64,000 bases of DNA from Christensenella sp. UBA1685 (GCA_002320595.1 DCKB01000031.1:1-64000); one strand, 5' to 3'. Shown: positions 24,239 through 33,394, numbered from the stretch's first letter. The notes: generated by a model not told the origin, from the sequence alone. Translations and numbers: made by a program.

Positions 24239-25069
24239 ATGGCGCGCCTGATCTTGCTTGAAGGCATCCCCGGTTCCGGGAAAACAACGCTTACCTCCCG
24301 GCTTTGCGCGTTGCTGCGGGAAGCAGGAACGCCCCGTGCAGCCTGGCTGGAAGGCCAAAGCGACCATCCCGTTGAGCTGGAGCACCATGCCTGCCTGACG
24401 CAGGAAGAATACGCCGCGCTTTGCGCCGAATTTCCCGGTGAAGCCGGAGCGCTTGCAGCCCATGCGCATGCGGAGGGCGATTTTCTTCTCGTGCGCTATC
24501 TGGAAGATCGCGCTCCCGTTTTTTCCGGAGCGCTGCTTTCCCATCTCATGGCCCGTGAATTCCGCTATGCGCTTGCGCCATGCATCCCGCTTGCATCCTA
24601 TACGGCCGTTTCGCTTTCCCGCTGGCGCAGCCTTGCGGCCGAATGGGCCGGCAGGCCGGGGTTTCTTCTTTTGGAAAGCGCGTTTTTGCAGCATCCCGTG
24701 CAGGATTTGCTGCTGCATTATGCCTTGCCGGACGAGGAAATCATCGCATTCCTCCGCCGTGCGGCAGACGCGCTCACGCCGCTCTCCCCCGTGCTGTTCT
24801 ATCTTGCCCCAAAGGATGTTGCCGCAACCCTTGCAAACATTGCAGAACAGCGCGGCGCCCCTGAAATGGCTTATCCCGATTCCATCGCATTCTGGGCACA
24901 CCGGCAAGCGCTGGAGCTTTCCGCCCTGCCTCAGCTGCCGTTTGATACCCATGTTCTCTGCAACAGCAGCGAAACGCCCGAACAAACGGCACTGCGCATG
25001 CGCATGCTGCTGCCCACCTCCCATGCTGTCGAAAAACCCGGAGATTGTCAAGGGGCGGCGGCCCCTTGA
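24239..25069 (+). CDS. P-loop NTPase/kinase-like protein of unknown function
   Basis: A 276-aa protein beginning MARLILLEGIPGSGKTTLTS, a Walker A P-loop typical of small-molecule or nucleoside/nucleotide kinases. It then has REAGTPRAAWLEGQSDHPVE, a central LLESAFLQHPVQDLLL segment that resembles a lid/Walker B region, and LFYLAPKDVAATL. I recognise no specific family. Its last 14 or so codons (from about 25027) lie inside the hairpin-rich repeat element, which supplies the C-terminus and the stop codon; the ancestral end has probably been replaced. AGGAGG 7 nt before the ATG fixes the start. Confidence 0.65.
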   Translation: MARLILLEGIPGSGKTTLTSRLCALLREAGTPRAAWLEGQSDHPVELEHHACLTQEEYAALCAEFPGEAGALAAHAHAEGDFLLVRYLEDRAPVFSGALLSHLMAREFRYALAPCIPLASYTAVSLSRWRSLAAEWAGRPGFLLLESAFLQHPVQDLLLHYALPDEEIIAFLRRAADALTPLSPVLFYLAPKDVAATLANIAEQRGAPEMAYPDSIAFWAHRQALELSALPQLPFDTHVLCNSSETPEQTALRMRMLLPTSHAVEKPGDCQGAAAP

Positions 25070-25259
25070 CTTCATTCCGGCTCCGGCGACACACCCCAGG
25101 ACGGCCTCTCTTGCCCTTCGGGCAATTCACCTTCCGCACGCCGGAACGGATGAAACCCCGGAGGGTTTCGCCCGTTGCAGCGTTTGCCGCCCGGGAGCGG
25201 TCGCGAGAGGCAAACGCTGAGAAAACTCGAAAAAGTGGCCTTTTGCCACTTTTTCGACA
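25027..25259. repeat. Hairpin-rich MITE-like element, copy A
   Basis: 233 bp bounded by TGTCGAAAAA and its inverse TTTTTCGACA. Inside: GTCAAGGGG/CCCCTTGAC, TTGCCC/GGGCAA, GAAACCC/GGGTTTC and GCGTTTGCC/GGCAAACGC stems. The right end is a 13-bp hairpin (25227-25239 with 25245-25257). It shares ends and internal blocks with copy B at 44149-44336. It encodes no protein and overlaps the 3' end of the P-loop gene. The stretch 25070-25414 holds the rest of this element, the hairpin below and the iorB 3' flank, with no gene. Confidence 0.8.
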
Positions 25260-25262
25260 CGC

Positions 25263-25292
25263 TGTGGAGGCGGCTGCACCCCCGCCTCCACA
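25263..25292. repeat. Perfect hairpin next to repeat copy A
   Basis: TGTGGAGGCGG and CCGCCTCCACA, 11 bp, with an 8-nt loop. It abuts the right end of the element; there is no T-run. Possibly an added module of the element. Confidence 0.7.
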
Positions 25293-25414
25293 GGCTGCCC
25301 TCGAAAAGCCCCCCTTCGCTTTTTGAGGATTTTCATATCCCTCTTGCGGTTTGCGCACGGCTGGCCGCGCACCGTGTCCCGAATCCCCTGAATCCTTTGG
25401 GCAGGCAGGAGCTT

Positions 25415-25990
25415 CTACCCGCGCCTGTATCCCTCTTCAAAAGCGTCGAGATTCCACTGCGCGAACTGGGGTTTCACAAGCGCCCGGATTGCTTCCCGCC
25501 ACTGTTCTGCCGGGAACTGCATCCGCTTTGCAAGCACCCCCAACAGCACAACGTTTGCCGCGCGGAACGTTCCGCATTGTTCGGCGATGCCAACCGCATC
25601 AAGCGCCACAGTATCCGCCGCGGCGCGCACGCGGGCAAGCGCATCCTCCGGATATTCCGCCGCGCCCGTGATAACGGGCATCGGCAGAATCTGCTGCGTG
25701 TTTACGATCATCAACCCATCCTTTTTCAAATAAGGCAACGCACGCAGCGCCTCCAACGTTTCAAACGCAAGTACGAAATCCGCCTGTTCCTGCTCTACGA
25801 TGGTGGAATACAGCCGCTCCGCTGCGCTCATGCGGACATAGGTTGTAACGCTTCCGCCGCGCTGGCTCATGCCGTGCACCTCGCTTACGCGCGCGTCATA
25901 TCCGTTTTCCATGGCAATGTGGCCGAGGATTCTGCTTGCAAGCAGCGTTCCCTGCCCGCCGACGCCAACAATCACGATATTCGTCGTCAT
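25415..25990 (-). CDS. iorB: Indolepyruvate:ferredoxin oxidoreductase, beta subunit
   Basis: Gamma/beta-type subunit of the anaerobic 2-keto acid oxidoreductase that converts aryl pyruvates (from Trp, Tyr, Phe transamination) to aryl-acetyl-CoA with reduction of ferredoxin. The 191-aa protein begins MTTNIVIVGVGGQGTLLASRI and has the family's EVHGMSQRGGSVTTYVRMS, ADFVLAFETLEALRALPYL and RAANVVLLGVLAK. The ATG at 25990 is chosen because GGAG precedes it and it follows the iorA stop by 5 bp; the frame is open farther upstream. Co-transcribed with iorA. Confidence 0.92.
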   Translation of the reverse strand: MTTNIVIVGVGGQGTLLASRILGHIAMENGYDARVSEVHGMSQRGGSVTTYVRMSAAERLYSTIVEQEQADFVLAFETLEALRALPYLKKDGLMIVNTQQILPMPVITGAAEYPEDALARVRAAADTVALDAVGIAEQCGTFRAANVVLLGVLAKRMQFPAEQWREAIRALVKPQFAQWNLDAFEEGYRRG

Positions 25991-25995
25991 GCTTC

Positions 25996-27726
25996 TCACG
26001 CTCCTTCCGTTCCAAGCGCCCCAAACGGGCAAACGTTCCCGCAAAGGCCGCATCCCACGCATTGCGTGTGGTCAATCCAAACGCCCGTTTCCGTTTTGCG
26101 GATGGCCGGGCAGCCGATCCTCATGCACATCCCGCACGCTCTGCACTTTTCCGCATCACAGGCATAGGGAGCGCGTTTTTCCTTCACAATGAGCGCGCAC
26201 GGTCGCCGCGAAATGATGACGCTGAGCGCATCGCGTTCCGTTTCTTCCCGCAATACCTGCTCCAGCGCCTTTACGTCAAACGGATCGACGATGCGCACAT
26301 GCTCGATGCCCATCGCCTCGCAGAGCTTTGGCAGGTCAAGCGCCGGCGCGATTTCCCCGTGGATGCCGCGCCCGTTCATCGGGTTGTTCTGGTGCCCCGT
26401 CATGCCGGTGATGGAGTTGTCCGCAACGATTACCGTGCCCACGGAACGGTTATACATCATGTTCAGAAGGCCCGTCATGCCGCTGTGGCAGAAGGTGGAA
26501 TCTCCAAGCACGGCAACGCTTTGCTTCGCCATCTCAACTCCGCGCGCCTTTTCAATGCCATGCGCGACGCCGATGGATGCGCCCATGCAAACACAGGTGT
26601 CCACCGCGCCAAGCGGCGGCAGTGCGCCGAGCGTATAGCATCCGATATCGGAAAACACATGCAGCTTCAGCTTGTTGAGCACATGGAACAGCGCCCTGTG
26701 CGGGCAGCCCGGGCAGAGCACGGGGGGGCGCATCGGAATGTCCGGCGTCGTCATGGGGCCATACGCCTTTCCGCCCGCAAACCTGCCCGCAACCTTATGT
26801 GCGAACAGCTCGCCCTGCACGCCGGTTTCCGCCTTGCCATGGCAGGGAATTCCCATCGCACGGACCGCATCTTCAAAAAACGGCTCCATATCCTCTACGA
26901 TGACGAGCTCCTCCACCCCCGCTGCAAATTCACGAATAAGCCTTTCCGGCAGGGGGTATGCAAGCCCGAGTTTGAGCACGGATGCATGCGGCAAAGCCTC
27001 TTTCACATAATTGTATGCCGCGCCGGAGGTAATGACGCCGAGCTTTCGCTGCGCCCATTCGATTCGGTTGACAGGAAGCGCATTTGCATCTTCAGCAAGG
27101 CGGCGCTCCCGCTCCTCCACATAACGGTGGCGGGCAATCATGTTTGCAGGCATGGACACATACTTTTTCGGTTCCTTTTTGTATGCAAGCAGCGGAAGCT
27201 CCTGCCGCTCGCCGAGTTCCACCGGCGTACGCGCATGCGCTATGCGCGTGGTAAGCCGAACGATTACCGGCGTATCGTACCATTCGCTCAGTTCAAATGC
27301 GAGCTGCATGAACGCCTTGCATTCCGCACTGTCCGAAGGGTCAAGCACTGGCGCATGCGCCGCACGCGCAAGCAGGCGCGTATCCTGCTCGTTCTGCGAA
27401 GAATGCATGCCGGGGTCATCCGCCACAACAACTACCATCCCCGCGTTTACGCCCGTGTAGGTCGCGGTAAAAAACGGGTCGGCGGCAACGTTGAGCCCAA
27501 CATGCTTCATGCACGCCATGCTGCGCGCACCGCCAATGGCCGCGCCGAGCGCAACCTCCACGGCAACCTTTTCGTTTGGCGCCCATTCGGAATAGATTTC
27601 CGAATAGGTCGCAATGGTTTCGTTGATTTCGGTGCTCGGTGTTCCCGGGTATGCGCTTGATACGCGTACGCCAGCCTCATAAGCGCCGCGGGCAATCGCT
27701 TCGTTGCCCAACATCAGCCGTTTCAA
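25996..27726 (-). CDS. iorA: Indolepyruvate:ferredoxin oxidoreductase, alpha subunit
   Basis: Catalytic 576-aa subunit. The N-terminus MKRLMLGNEAIARGAYEAGV with SSAYPGTPSTEI is the pyrimidine-binding half. The thiamine-diphosphate half has CPGCPHRALFHVLNKL and LGDSTFCHSGMTGLLNMMYN with ADNSITGMTGHQNN. The C-terminus has two [4Fe-4S] motifs: CDAEKCRACGMCMRIGCP and CVGCGLCGNVCP. Works with IorB; electrons go to ferredoxin, so an anaerobe is implied. The start is TTG at 27726, set by GGAGGG 8 nt upstream. A promoter lies at 27824-27851, divergent from the MFS gene. Confidence 0.95.
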   Translation of the reverse strand: MKRLMLGNEAIARGAYEAGVRVSSAYPGTPSTEINETIATYSEIYSEWAPNEKVAVEVALGAAIGGARSMACMKHVGLNVAADPFFTATYTGVNAGMVVVVADDPGMHSSQNEQDTRLLARAAHAPVLDPSDSAECKAFMQLAFELSEWYDTPVIVRLTTRIAHARTPVELGERQELPLLAYKKEPKKYVSMPANMIARHRYVEERERRLAEDANALPVNRIEWAQRKLGVITSGAAYNYVKEALPHASVLKLGLAYPLPERLIREFAAGVEELVIVEDMEPFFEDAVRAMGIPCHGKAETGVQGELFAHKVAGRFAGGKAYGPMTTPDIPMRPPVLCPGCPHRALFHVLNKLKLHVFSDIGCYTLGALPPLGAVDTCVCMGASIGVAHGIEKARGVEMAKQSVAVLGDSTFCHSGMTGLLNMMYNRSVGTVIVADNSITGMTGHQNNPMNGRGIHGEIAPALDLPKLCEAMGIEHVRIVDPFDVKALEQVLREETERDALSVIISRRPCALIVKEKRAPYACDAEKCRACGMCMRIGCPAIRKTETGVWIDHTQCVGCGLCGNVCPFGALGTEGA

Positions 27727-27823
27727 ATCGTGTTCCCTCCTGTATTTTGTTTTATGCAGTCCGCACAGTTTGGCTTTCGTATCTCGTTTTCTCTGGAATT
27801 GCCTTTTGCAGATTCACAATTTC

Positions 27824-27851
27824 ATTATACGGTAAAGTGCCGCCGCTTCAA
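27824..27851 (-). promoter_or_regulatory. Promoter of iorAB
   Basis: Minus strand TTGAAG (27851-27846), a 16-bp spacer, TATAAT (27829-27824). Confidence 0.65.
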
Positions 27852-27883
27852 GAGGTGGGCGCAAAGTATAAGATATATTGTGA

Positions 27884-27912
27884 TTGCAACCCGGCAGCGC
27901 AGATACTATAAT
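27884..27912 (+). promoter_or_regulatory. Promoter of the MFS transporter gene
   Basis: TTGCAA (27884-27889), a 17-bp spacer, TATAAT (27907-27912). Confidence 0.75.
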
Positions 27913-27955
27913 CATGATATGAGACGCAATCGCGTTGTTTCGGAGGTGTTCACCC

Positions 27956-29515
27956 ATGAAGCTGAATTACAAGCGCACCATTCTCGTCGGCTTTGCCTTT
28001 TTCCTCATCTGCACGTTCTGGCAGGCGTATGACACCATTATCCCGAAGATTTTAACCGACAAATTCGGTATGTCCCAGGCAAATTCGGGCATCATCATGG
28101 CGCTGGACAACATTCTCGCGCTTTTCATGCTTCCGCTGTTCGGCGCAATTTCGGATAAATGCACAAGCCGCCTTGGCAGGCGCACGCCCTTCATCCTCAT
28201 CGGCACCATTGCAGCCGCCGTTGCGCTCATTGCCCTTTCCTTTACGGACGGTATGCAGCTCAAAAACATTGAAGCCGTGTCCGCCATTGATGATCGCGCA
28301 GCGCTTGAGACGCTTTACGACAGCGTCTCCGGAACAAGGCTTGAAATGCCGGACGGAACCGAGTTCGTGCTTTCCGAAACCTTCTCGCGCGGGGACTTTG
28401 CTTCCATCACCTCGCAGGTTGAGGTGGATGGCGCAGCCGTTACCAACCCGGATTACACCAACTATGTTGTGCCTGCGCGGCATGCTTACGCACATGCGGC
28501 AACGCGCGCAAACCCGCTTCCGCTCATCCTCTTCATCGGGATCCTGCTGGTTGCTTTGATCTCCATGGCAACGTTCCGTTCCCCCGCCGTTGCTCTGATG
28601 CCGGATGTCACCATCAAGCCCCTACGTTCCAAGGCAAACGCCATCATCAACCTGATGGGCACGGCGGGCGGCATCCTCGTGCTGGGGATGGGCGTTGTAT
28701 TCGGCACGGGCGCGGCAAAAAATGCCCTGATGCCCTACGCAACGTTCTTTTCCATCGTAGCGGGCATCATGCTTCTTGCGCTTCTTGCGTTCATGTTGAC
28801 CGTCCGGGAGCCAAAGTTTGTGCGTGAAATGGAAGCGGAAAGCCGGAGGTTCCATATAGACGAACTGCCGGAAGGCGAAACCGGCAAAGACGCAAAGCGC
28901 CCGCTTTCCAAGGAGGAACGCGCTTCTCTGCTGCTGATCCTCGCCTCCGTGGTATTTTGGTTCATGGGATATAACGCCGTTATTTCGAAATATTCCGTCT
29001 ATGCCGGGAAGGTGCTCGACCTCGACTACAACACGACGCTTTTGCTTGCAAACATCGCGGCGGTTGCGGCCTATCTGCCCGTTGGCATGATCGCCTCAAA
29101 AATCGGGCGGAAGAAAACGATCCTTGCCGGCATCGTGATGCTTGCGACCTCGTTTGGCGTGGCCTCCTTCCTGCGGGAGGGAAGCTCCGCGCTTGTGATG
29201 AACTGCATGTTCGCGCTCGCGGGCATTGGCTGGGCAACGATCAACGTCAACAGTTTCCCGATGGTAGTGGAGCTTTCCCGCGGCGGAGACGTCGGCAAAT
29301 ACACCGGCTTCTACTACACCGCCAGCATGGCAGCGCAAACCATAACGCCATACTTCAGCGGCCTTTTGATGGATAAGATCGGCATGACGACGCTCTTCCC
29401 CTATGCAACGATCTTTGTTGCCATCGCCTTTGGCACAATGCTTTTTGTGAAGCACGGCGACAGCAGGCCGGAACAGCCGAAATCAAAGCTTGAGGCGCTC
29501 GGCGGCGAAGAATAA
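27956..29515 (+). CDS. MFS transporter (SLC45/GPH-like)
   Basis: A 519-aa integral membrane carrier with about 12 hydrophobic segments. The loop after helix 2-3 reads SDKCTSRLGRRTPFILIGT, the MFS motif A form seen in SLC45-type sucrose and GPH-type glycoside carriers, and a second copy SKIGRKKTILAGI lies in the C-terminal half. An insertion of some 75 residues between helices 3 and 4 (about 103-185) is predicted to be outside and is larger than usual. A long acidic cytoplasmic loop lies near 285-320. CGGAGG precedes the ATG at 27956. Substrate unknown; a sugar or glycoside is likely. Confidence 0.8.
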   Translation: MKLNYKRTILVGFAFFLICTFWQAYDTIIPKILTDKFGMSQANSGIIMALDNILALFMLPLFGAISDKCTSRLGRRTPFILIGTIAAAVALIALSFTDGMQLKNIEAVSAIDDRAALETLYDSVSGTRLEMPDGTEFVLSETFSRGDFASITSQVEVDGAAVTNPDYTNYVVPARHAYAHAATRANPLPLILFIGILLVALISMATFRSPAVALMPDVTIKPLRSKANAIINLMGTAGGILVLGMGVVFGTGAAKNALMPYATFFSIVAGIMLLALLAFMLTVREPKFVREMEAESRRFHIDELPEGETGKDAKRPLSKEERASLLLILASVVFWFMGYNAVISKYSVYAGKVLDLDYNTTLLLANIAAVAAYLPVGMIASKIGRKKTILAGIVMLATSFGVASFLREGSSALVMNCMFALAGIGWATINVNSFPMVVELSRGGDVGKYTGFYYTASMAAQTITPYFSGLLMDKIGMTTLFPYATIFVAIAFGTMLFVKHGDSRPEQPKSKLEALGGEE

Positions 29516-29527
29516 ACCCAGCGTTTG

Positions 29528-29567
29528 AAAAAGGGTCTTTGGAGAAAACGCTCCAAAGGCCCTTTTT
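29528..29567. terminator. Bidirectional terminator
   Basis: A 17-bp stem, AAAAAGGGTCTTTGGAG with CTCCAAAGGCCCTTTTT (one G-U), 6-nt loop, followed by T-rich sequence. It lies between the MFS gene (plus) and the ABC exporter genes (minus). Confidence 0.93.
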
Positions 29568-29623
29568 ATCCGTACACCCAATCAATCCTTTTCCGATAAC
29601 CTCGTGGTGTTTGCGCTTCCGGG

Positions 29624-31420
29624 CTACACGTTCTTTTCTATCCGATAATTTTCCGCCTGCGCATTGAACAGCTTGTAATACAGTCCGTCCGCCTTTTCCA
29701 TGAGTGCCGCATGGGTGTCAAAACCGCTGACCGTGCCGCCGTCAAGGAGCAGGATACGGTCGCAAAAGACGCTTGAGGACATGCGGTGCGAGATATAGAT
29801 CGCCGTTTTATCCCCGATGAGCGAATTGAAATTCTCATAGATTTCGGCTTCTGCGAGCGGGTCAAGCGCACTCGTCGGTTCGTCAAGAATAATGACGGGT
29901 GCGTTTTTATAAAGCGCGCGGGCAATTGCGACCTTCTGCCGCTCGCCGCCGGAAAGCTCCACGCCGTTTTCATCGTAGGACTTCCCGAGCATGGAATACA
30001 CGCCCTCGTCAAGCTCCGCCATTTTCTCATTCAGCCCTACGCGGCGGATTACCGTGCCCGTGCCCACAAGGTCGCTGCCGGGACGGCAGCCGGTGATGTT
30101 TTCATCAATGCTGAACGCAAAAAGCTTGTAATCCTGAAACACTGCCGCAATGGAGGCAAGGTAGGACGTGTGTTCGTATTCAAAGATATCCACACCGTTT
30201 AGCAGAATGCGCCCCTCCTCCGGCCGGTACAGCCTGGAAATGAGCTTCACAAGCGTGGTTTTGCCCGCGCCGTTAAGCCCCACGATGGAAATCTTTTCGC
30301 CACCGCGGATCTCAAAGGAAACGTCGTGCAGCACGCGCGTCTCACTGCCCGGATACCGGAAGGACACATGTTCAAAGCGGATGGATTCAACCGTTTCGGA
30401 GAACGGCAACGTTCCGCCAAAGTCGCTTTCCTCCGGCAGGGACATGAACTGCAGAAACGGTTCAAGATAGCCCAGCATCGCCGTGATGGTGACCGCGCTT
30501 GCGCCCGCGTCCGTGGCGGCCTTTGCAAAGCTTGCCGCAGCGCTTACATACATCGTAAGCGAACCGAGGCTGATCGGAGCCTTCCCGGAAAGGGAGCCGA
30601 GCACACGCAGCCCGGCGTAGCCGTACGCGAGCGCGGATTGCAGATCGTTCAGCGCGCCGCTCAGGCCCTGAAACCGCCCCATTTTTTTATAAAACTGGTC
30701 GCATTCCCCGCTGATTTCCCGGCCATAGTCCGTAACGCGGCCGGAAATCATGCCGCTCATGTCGTAAAGGCGCACATCCTTTTGCAGTGTATCCTGGAAT
30801 CCAAGGTTCACATAATACCCATATTTGCGGTTGATCGGGATGAGGCTCGCATAAAATTTGAGTTGATCCTGCATCACGCGGGAATATGCAAACAGGTTCG
30901 CCGCCACGCACAACATCAAAAGCAGGACCAACACGGGACTGAGCGTCAGCATCACCGCAAGCGTGGTGATGATAATCAAGGCGCTTTGCAGGAACTGCGC
31001 CGTGTTGCGGATCATCTGGTAGGGCGCGCTTTGGTTGTTGAACGCGAACAGGGCGCGTTCCTTTAAATCGAGGTATTCCGGTGTTTCAAGGCAGCCGAAC
31101 GGCACCTTCATGACCTTTTCCGCCATAACGCGGTCCATCATGTTGTTTACATAGAGCTCCTTTTCATCAAGCCCACGCTTCACGGCACTGTTCAGAAGTG
31201 CGAGCACAAGGTTCAACCCCACGATCATCCCCGCATAAAGCAGAAGGTATTCGCCGCGGAGCGCGCCCGTCAGCTCGTCAATCAGGAACTTCGGCAGCAG
31301 CACGTTCAGAAGCACCTGCGCCCCCGCGAGCAGCACAGAGGACGCCATCAGCAGCACATAAGCATGCGAGGTACGCCACACAATCGAAAAAAACAGGCGA
31401 AGCTTTTCCCACTGTTTCAT
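29624..31420 (-). CDS. ABC exporter half-transporter (second gene)
   Basis: A 598-aa type IV ABC exporter half: six membrane helices (about 18-320) and a nucleotide-binding domain with Walker A GLNGAGKTT, signature LSGGERQ, Walker B VIILDEPTSALD and the H-loop YISHRMSS. Its start overlaps the stop of the preceding half-transporter gene by 4 bp, so the two form a heterodimer. Both halves have intact catalytic motifs, including the Walker B Glu. Substrate unknown; drug, lipid or peptide export are typical. A regulatory palindrome lies ahead of the operon promoter. Confidence 0.9.
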   Translation of the reverse strand: MKQWEKLRLFFSIVWRTSHAYVLLMASSVLLAGAQVLLNVLLPKFLIDELTGALRGEYLLLYAGMIVGLNLVLALLNSAVKRGLDEKELYVNNMMDRVMAEKVMKVPFGCLETPEYLDLKERALFAFNNQSAPYQMIRNTAQFLQSALIIITTLAVMLTLSPVLVLLLMLCVAANLFAYSRVMQDQLKFYASLIPINRKYGYYVNLGFQDTLQKDVRLYDMSGMISGRVTDYGREISGECDQFYKKMGRFQGLSGALNDLQSALAYGYAGLRVLGSLSGKAPISLGSLTMYVSAAASFAKAATDAGASAVTITAMLGYLEPFLQFMSLPEESDFGGTLPFSETVESIRFEHVSFRYPGSETRVLHDVSFEIRGGEKISIVGLNGAGKTTLVKLISRLYRPEEGRILLNGVDIFEYEHTSYLASIAAVFQDYKLFAFSIDENITGCRPGSDLVGTGTVIRRVGLNEKMAELDEGVYSMLGKSYDENGVELSGGERQKVAIARALYKNAPVIILDEPTSALDPLAEAEIYENFNSLIGDKTAIYISHRMSSSVFCDRILLLDGGTVSGFDTHAALMEKADGLYYKLFNAQAENYRIEKNV

Positions 31421-33216
31421 GCGCCCACCTCCTCCGAAGCCCGGTTGTAATACTTCCCCTGCACGGTAAACATTTCAAAATATTTGCCGCCGAGCGCCAA
31501 CAGTTCCTCATGCGTGCCGTATTCGGCAAGGCCCTGCCCGTCAAAGAGGGCAATATGATCGCAAAACTTCGTGCTCGCAAGCCGGTGGGAAATGTACACC
31601 GCCGTTTTCCCCTGCACAAGCGCGGCAAAGTTTTCGTAAATCTCCGCTTCGGCAAGCGCATCGAGCGCGGCGGTTGGTTCGTCCATGATGACCATGTTCG
31701 CATCCTTATACAGCGCGCGGGCGATGGAAAGCTTTTGCGCTTCGCCGCCGGAAAGCTCCGTGCCGTCCTTTTCGATGATCTTGAGAAGCGTCTGCTCCAG
31801 GCCTTTTGGGAACGCGCGCACTTTGCCGCCAAGCCCTACGCGTTCAAGCGCGTCCATGGCGCGCGCCCTGTCTCCCTCCGCATGGCAGGCCACGTTTTCA
31901 AGCACTGTATAGGCAAGCGTGTTGACCTCCTGAAACACCGCGGAGAACATTGAATATAACGCTTTTTTATTGAATGCGCCGATGGGTACGCCGTTGATGA
32001 GGATTTCTCCCTCCGTCGGCGCAAAGAGGCCGGTCATCAGCTTCACAAGCGTGGACTTCCCCGCGCCGTTCACCCCTACGATCGCAAGGCGTTCCCCCTT
32101 GCGAATTGTAAAATCCAGATTTTTAAAGATGTATTTTTCCGTGCGCGGGTATTTGAAGCTCACGTTTTTGAATTCGATCTCAAGCGTATCCCCACTGATC
32201 GCAGGGTGTGTGCCGCCGTGTTCGCCCAGATCCTCATCCAGAAAGCGGAACATGTCATAGACATATTCCCCCTCGCTGTAAACCGTACCCGCCTTTTCCG
32301 CGAGCAGCTTGAGCTGCGCCGAAAGGCTCAGCACCGCCGCAAGGTACATCGAAAAATCCGCGATGGGCATCCCGCGCGTTACATCCCGCACAAGGAGGCC
32401 GTAGGTCGCCGCATCGCTCAAAAGAAGCGCGCCAAGCGCAAGGAAGCCCAACAGGAATTCCCGGCGCTTGACGCGCGCGATGATGGCAACGTATGCGTCG
32501 ATCTCCCGTTTGAAATTATCAAGGATTCGGGATTGAAACCCGTAAAGCCGCACGTCCTTGCCAAAGGAAAAATCATTGGCGGTGTTGGAATAATACCGCA
32601 CGCGGCGCTCTGCATGGCCGATCTCTGCATGCAGGCCGTGCTGGAAGGCATGCGTTTCCCGGCTCACCCAAAACACGGCGGCCACATGCAGCAGCAGCGC
32701 CGCGAGAATCCATATGCTTTTCATGCCGATGAACACGACGTAAGCAAGCACCGTCAAAAGCACGGCGGGGGTTTCATACAGCGCATGGTATACGCCTTCC
32801 ACGCCGTTATCGTTGCTGTTTGCGGCATTCAGCGCGCGCTCATGCTCGTCATAGAACTTAGCGTCCTCGGTATTGCAATAGCGCATAGTGAGGTTCTTGT
32901 TCAGCATGTCTCTGAGGTATTCAAGCCGCAGCAGCCCAAGTTTATGGTAAGAAGCATAGTACAGATAGGTTTTCAGCGCCCCTACGCCGCCTGCCGCAAG
33001 GAAGAAGCCCACCGCAATAAAAACGAGCCGCTCGGCAGAAGGCGCCGGCTGTGTCAGCTCCCCGAGCACAAGCTTGGGCAGCGCCACGGCAAACATCGGG
33101 TAAACCGCCGCAGCAAGCGTATAAATCCCAAAGCTTGCAAACAGACGTTTGTTTTGCCGCCATGCGTTCTGCACAAGCCGGGCGAGTGTTTTTCCGATTG
33201 GATATGATTTTTTCAT
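31417..33216 (-). CDS. ABC exporter half-transporter (first gene)
   Basis: A 599-aa partner of the next gene. N-terminal membrane region with helices starting at RLFASFGIYTLAAAVYPMFA; nucleotide-binding domain with Walker A GVNGAGKST, signature LSGGEAQ, Walker B MVIMDEPTAALD and H-loop YISHRLAS. GGGGGAGG precedes the ATG at 33216. Transcribed first in the pair from the promoter at 33247-33276. No substrate-binding protein or regulator gene is adjacent, so the cargo cannot be inferred. Confidence 0.9.
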   Translation of the reverse strand: MKKSYPIGKTLARLVQNAWRQNKRLFASFGIYTLAAAVYPMFAVALPKLVLGELTQPAPSAERLVFIAVGFFLAAGGVGALKTYLYYASYHKLGLLRLEYLRDMLNKNLTMRYCNTEDAKFYDEHERALNAANSNDNGVEGVYHALYETPAVLLTVLAYVVFIGMKSIWILAALLLHVAAVFWVSRETHAFQHGLHAEIGHAERRVRYYSNTANDFSFGKDVRLYGFQSRILDNFKREIDAYVAIIARVKRREFLLGFLALGALLLSDAATYGLLVRDVTRGMPIADFSMYLAAVLSLSAQLKLLAEKAGTVYSEGEYVYDMFRFLDEDLGEHGGTHPAISGDTLEIEFKNVSFKYPRTEKYIFKNLDFTIRKGERLAIVGVNGAGKSTLVKLMTGLFAPTEGEILINGVPIGAFNKKALYSMFSAVFQEVNTLAYTVLENVACHAEGDRARAMDALERVGLGGKVRAFPKGLEQTLLKIIEKDGTELSGGEAQKLSIARALYKDANMVIMDEPTAALDALAEAEIYENFAALVQGKTAVYISHRLASTKFCDHIALFDGQGLAEYGTHEELLALGGKYFEMFTVQGKYYNRASEEVGA

Positions 33217-33246
33217 GCTGCCTCCCCCGGAAAATGAGATGGGTTT

Positions 33247-33276
33247 ATTAAATCACAGCCTTCCCCTTTGCGTCAA
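33247..33276 (-). promoter_or_regulatory. Promoter of the ABC exporter operon
   Basis: Minus strand TTGACG (33276-33271), an 18-bp spacer, TTTAAT (33252-33247), 31 bp before the ATG. Confidence 0.6.
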
Positions 33277-33281
33277 GCAAG

Positions 33282-33301
33282 GAGCGGTTGCGCAACCGCT
33301 C
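33282..33301. promoter_or_regulatory. Perfect 20-bp palindrome upstream of the ABC promoter
   Basis: GAGCGGTTGCGCAACCGCTC has no loop and sits 5 bp upstream of the -35 box. Lack of a loop and of a T-run favours an operator for a dimeric regulator over a terminator. Confidence 0.65.
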
Positions 33302-33356
33302 GAATCCTGTGCGTTTATCGTTTGAATGCTTGTGATTCTTGCTCTTTAAATAAAAA

Positions 33357-33378
33357 CGGGCAGGAGTTTTCCCGCCCG
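33357..33378 (-). terminator. Terminator after ugpQ
   Basis: CGGGC and GCCCG arms with a 12-nt loop, then TTTTTATTT on the minus strand, just past the ugpQ stop. Confidence 0.75.
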
Positions 33379-33394
33379 AAAAATTGTTTTTTAA

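Noticed and set aside
25936..27660. A 574-codon plus-strand frame opposite iorA
   Set aside because: Antisense shadow; iorA has cofactor and Fe-S motifs.
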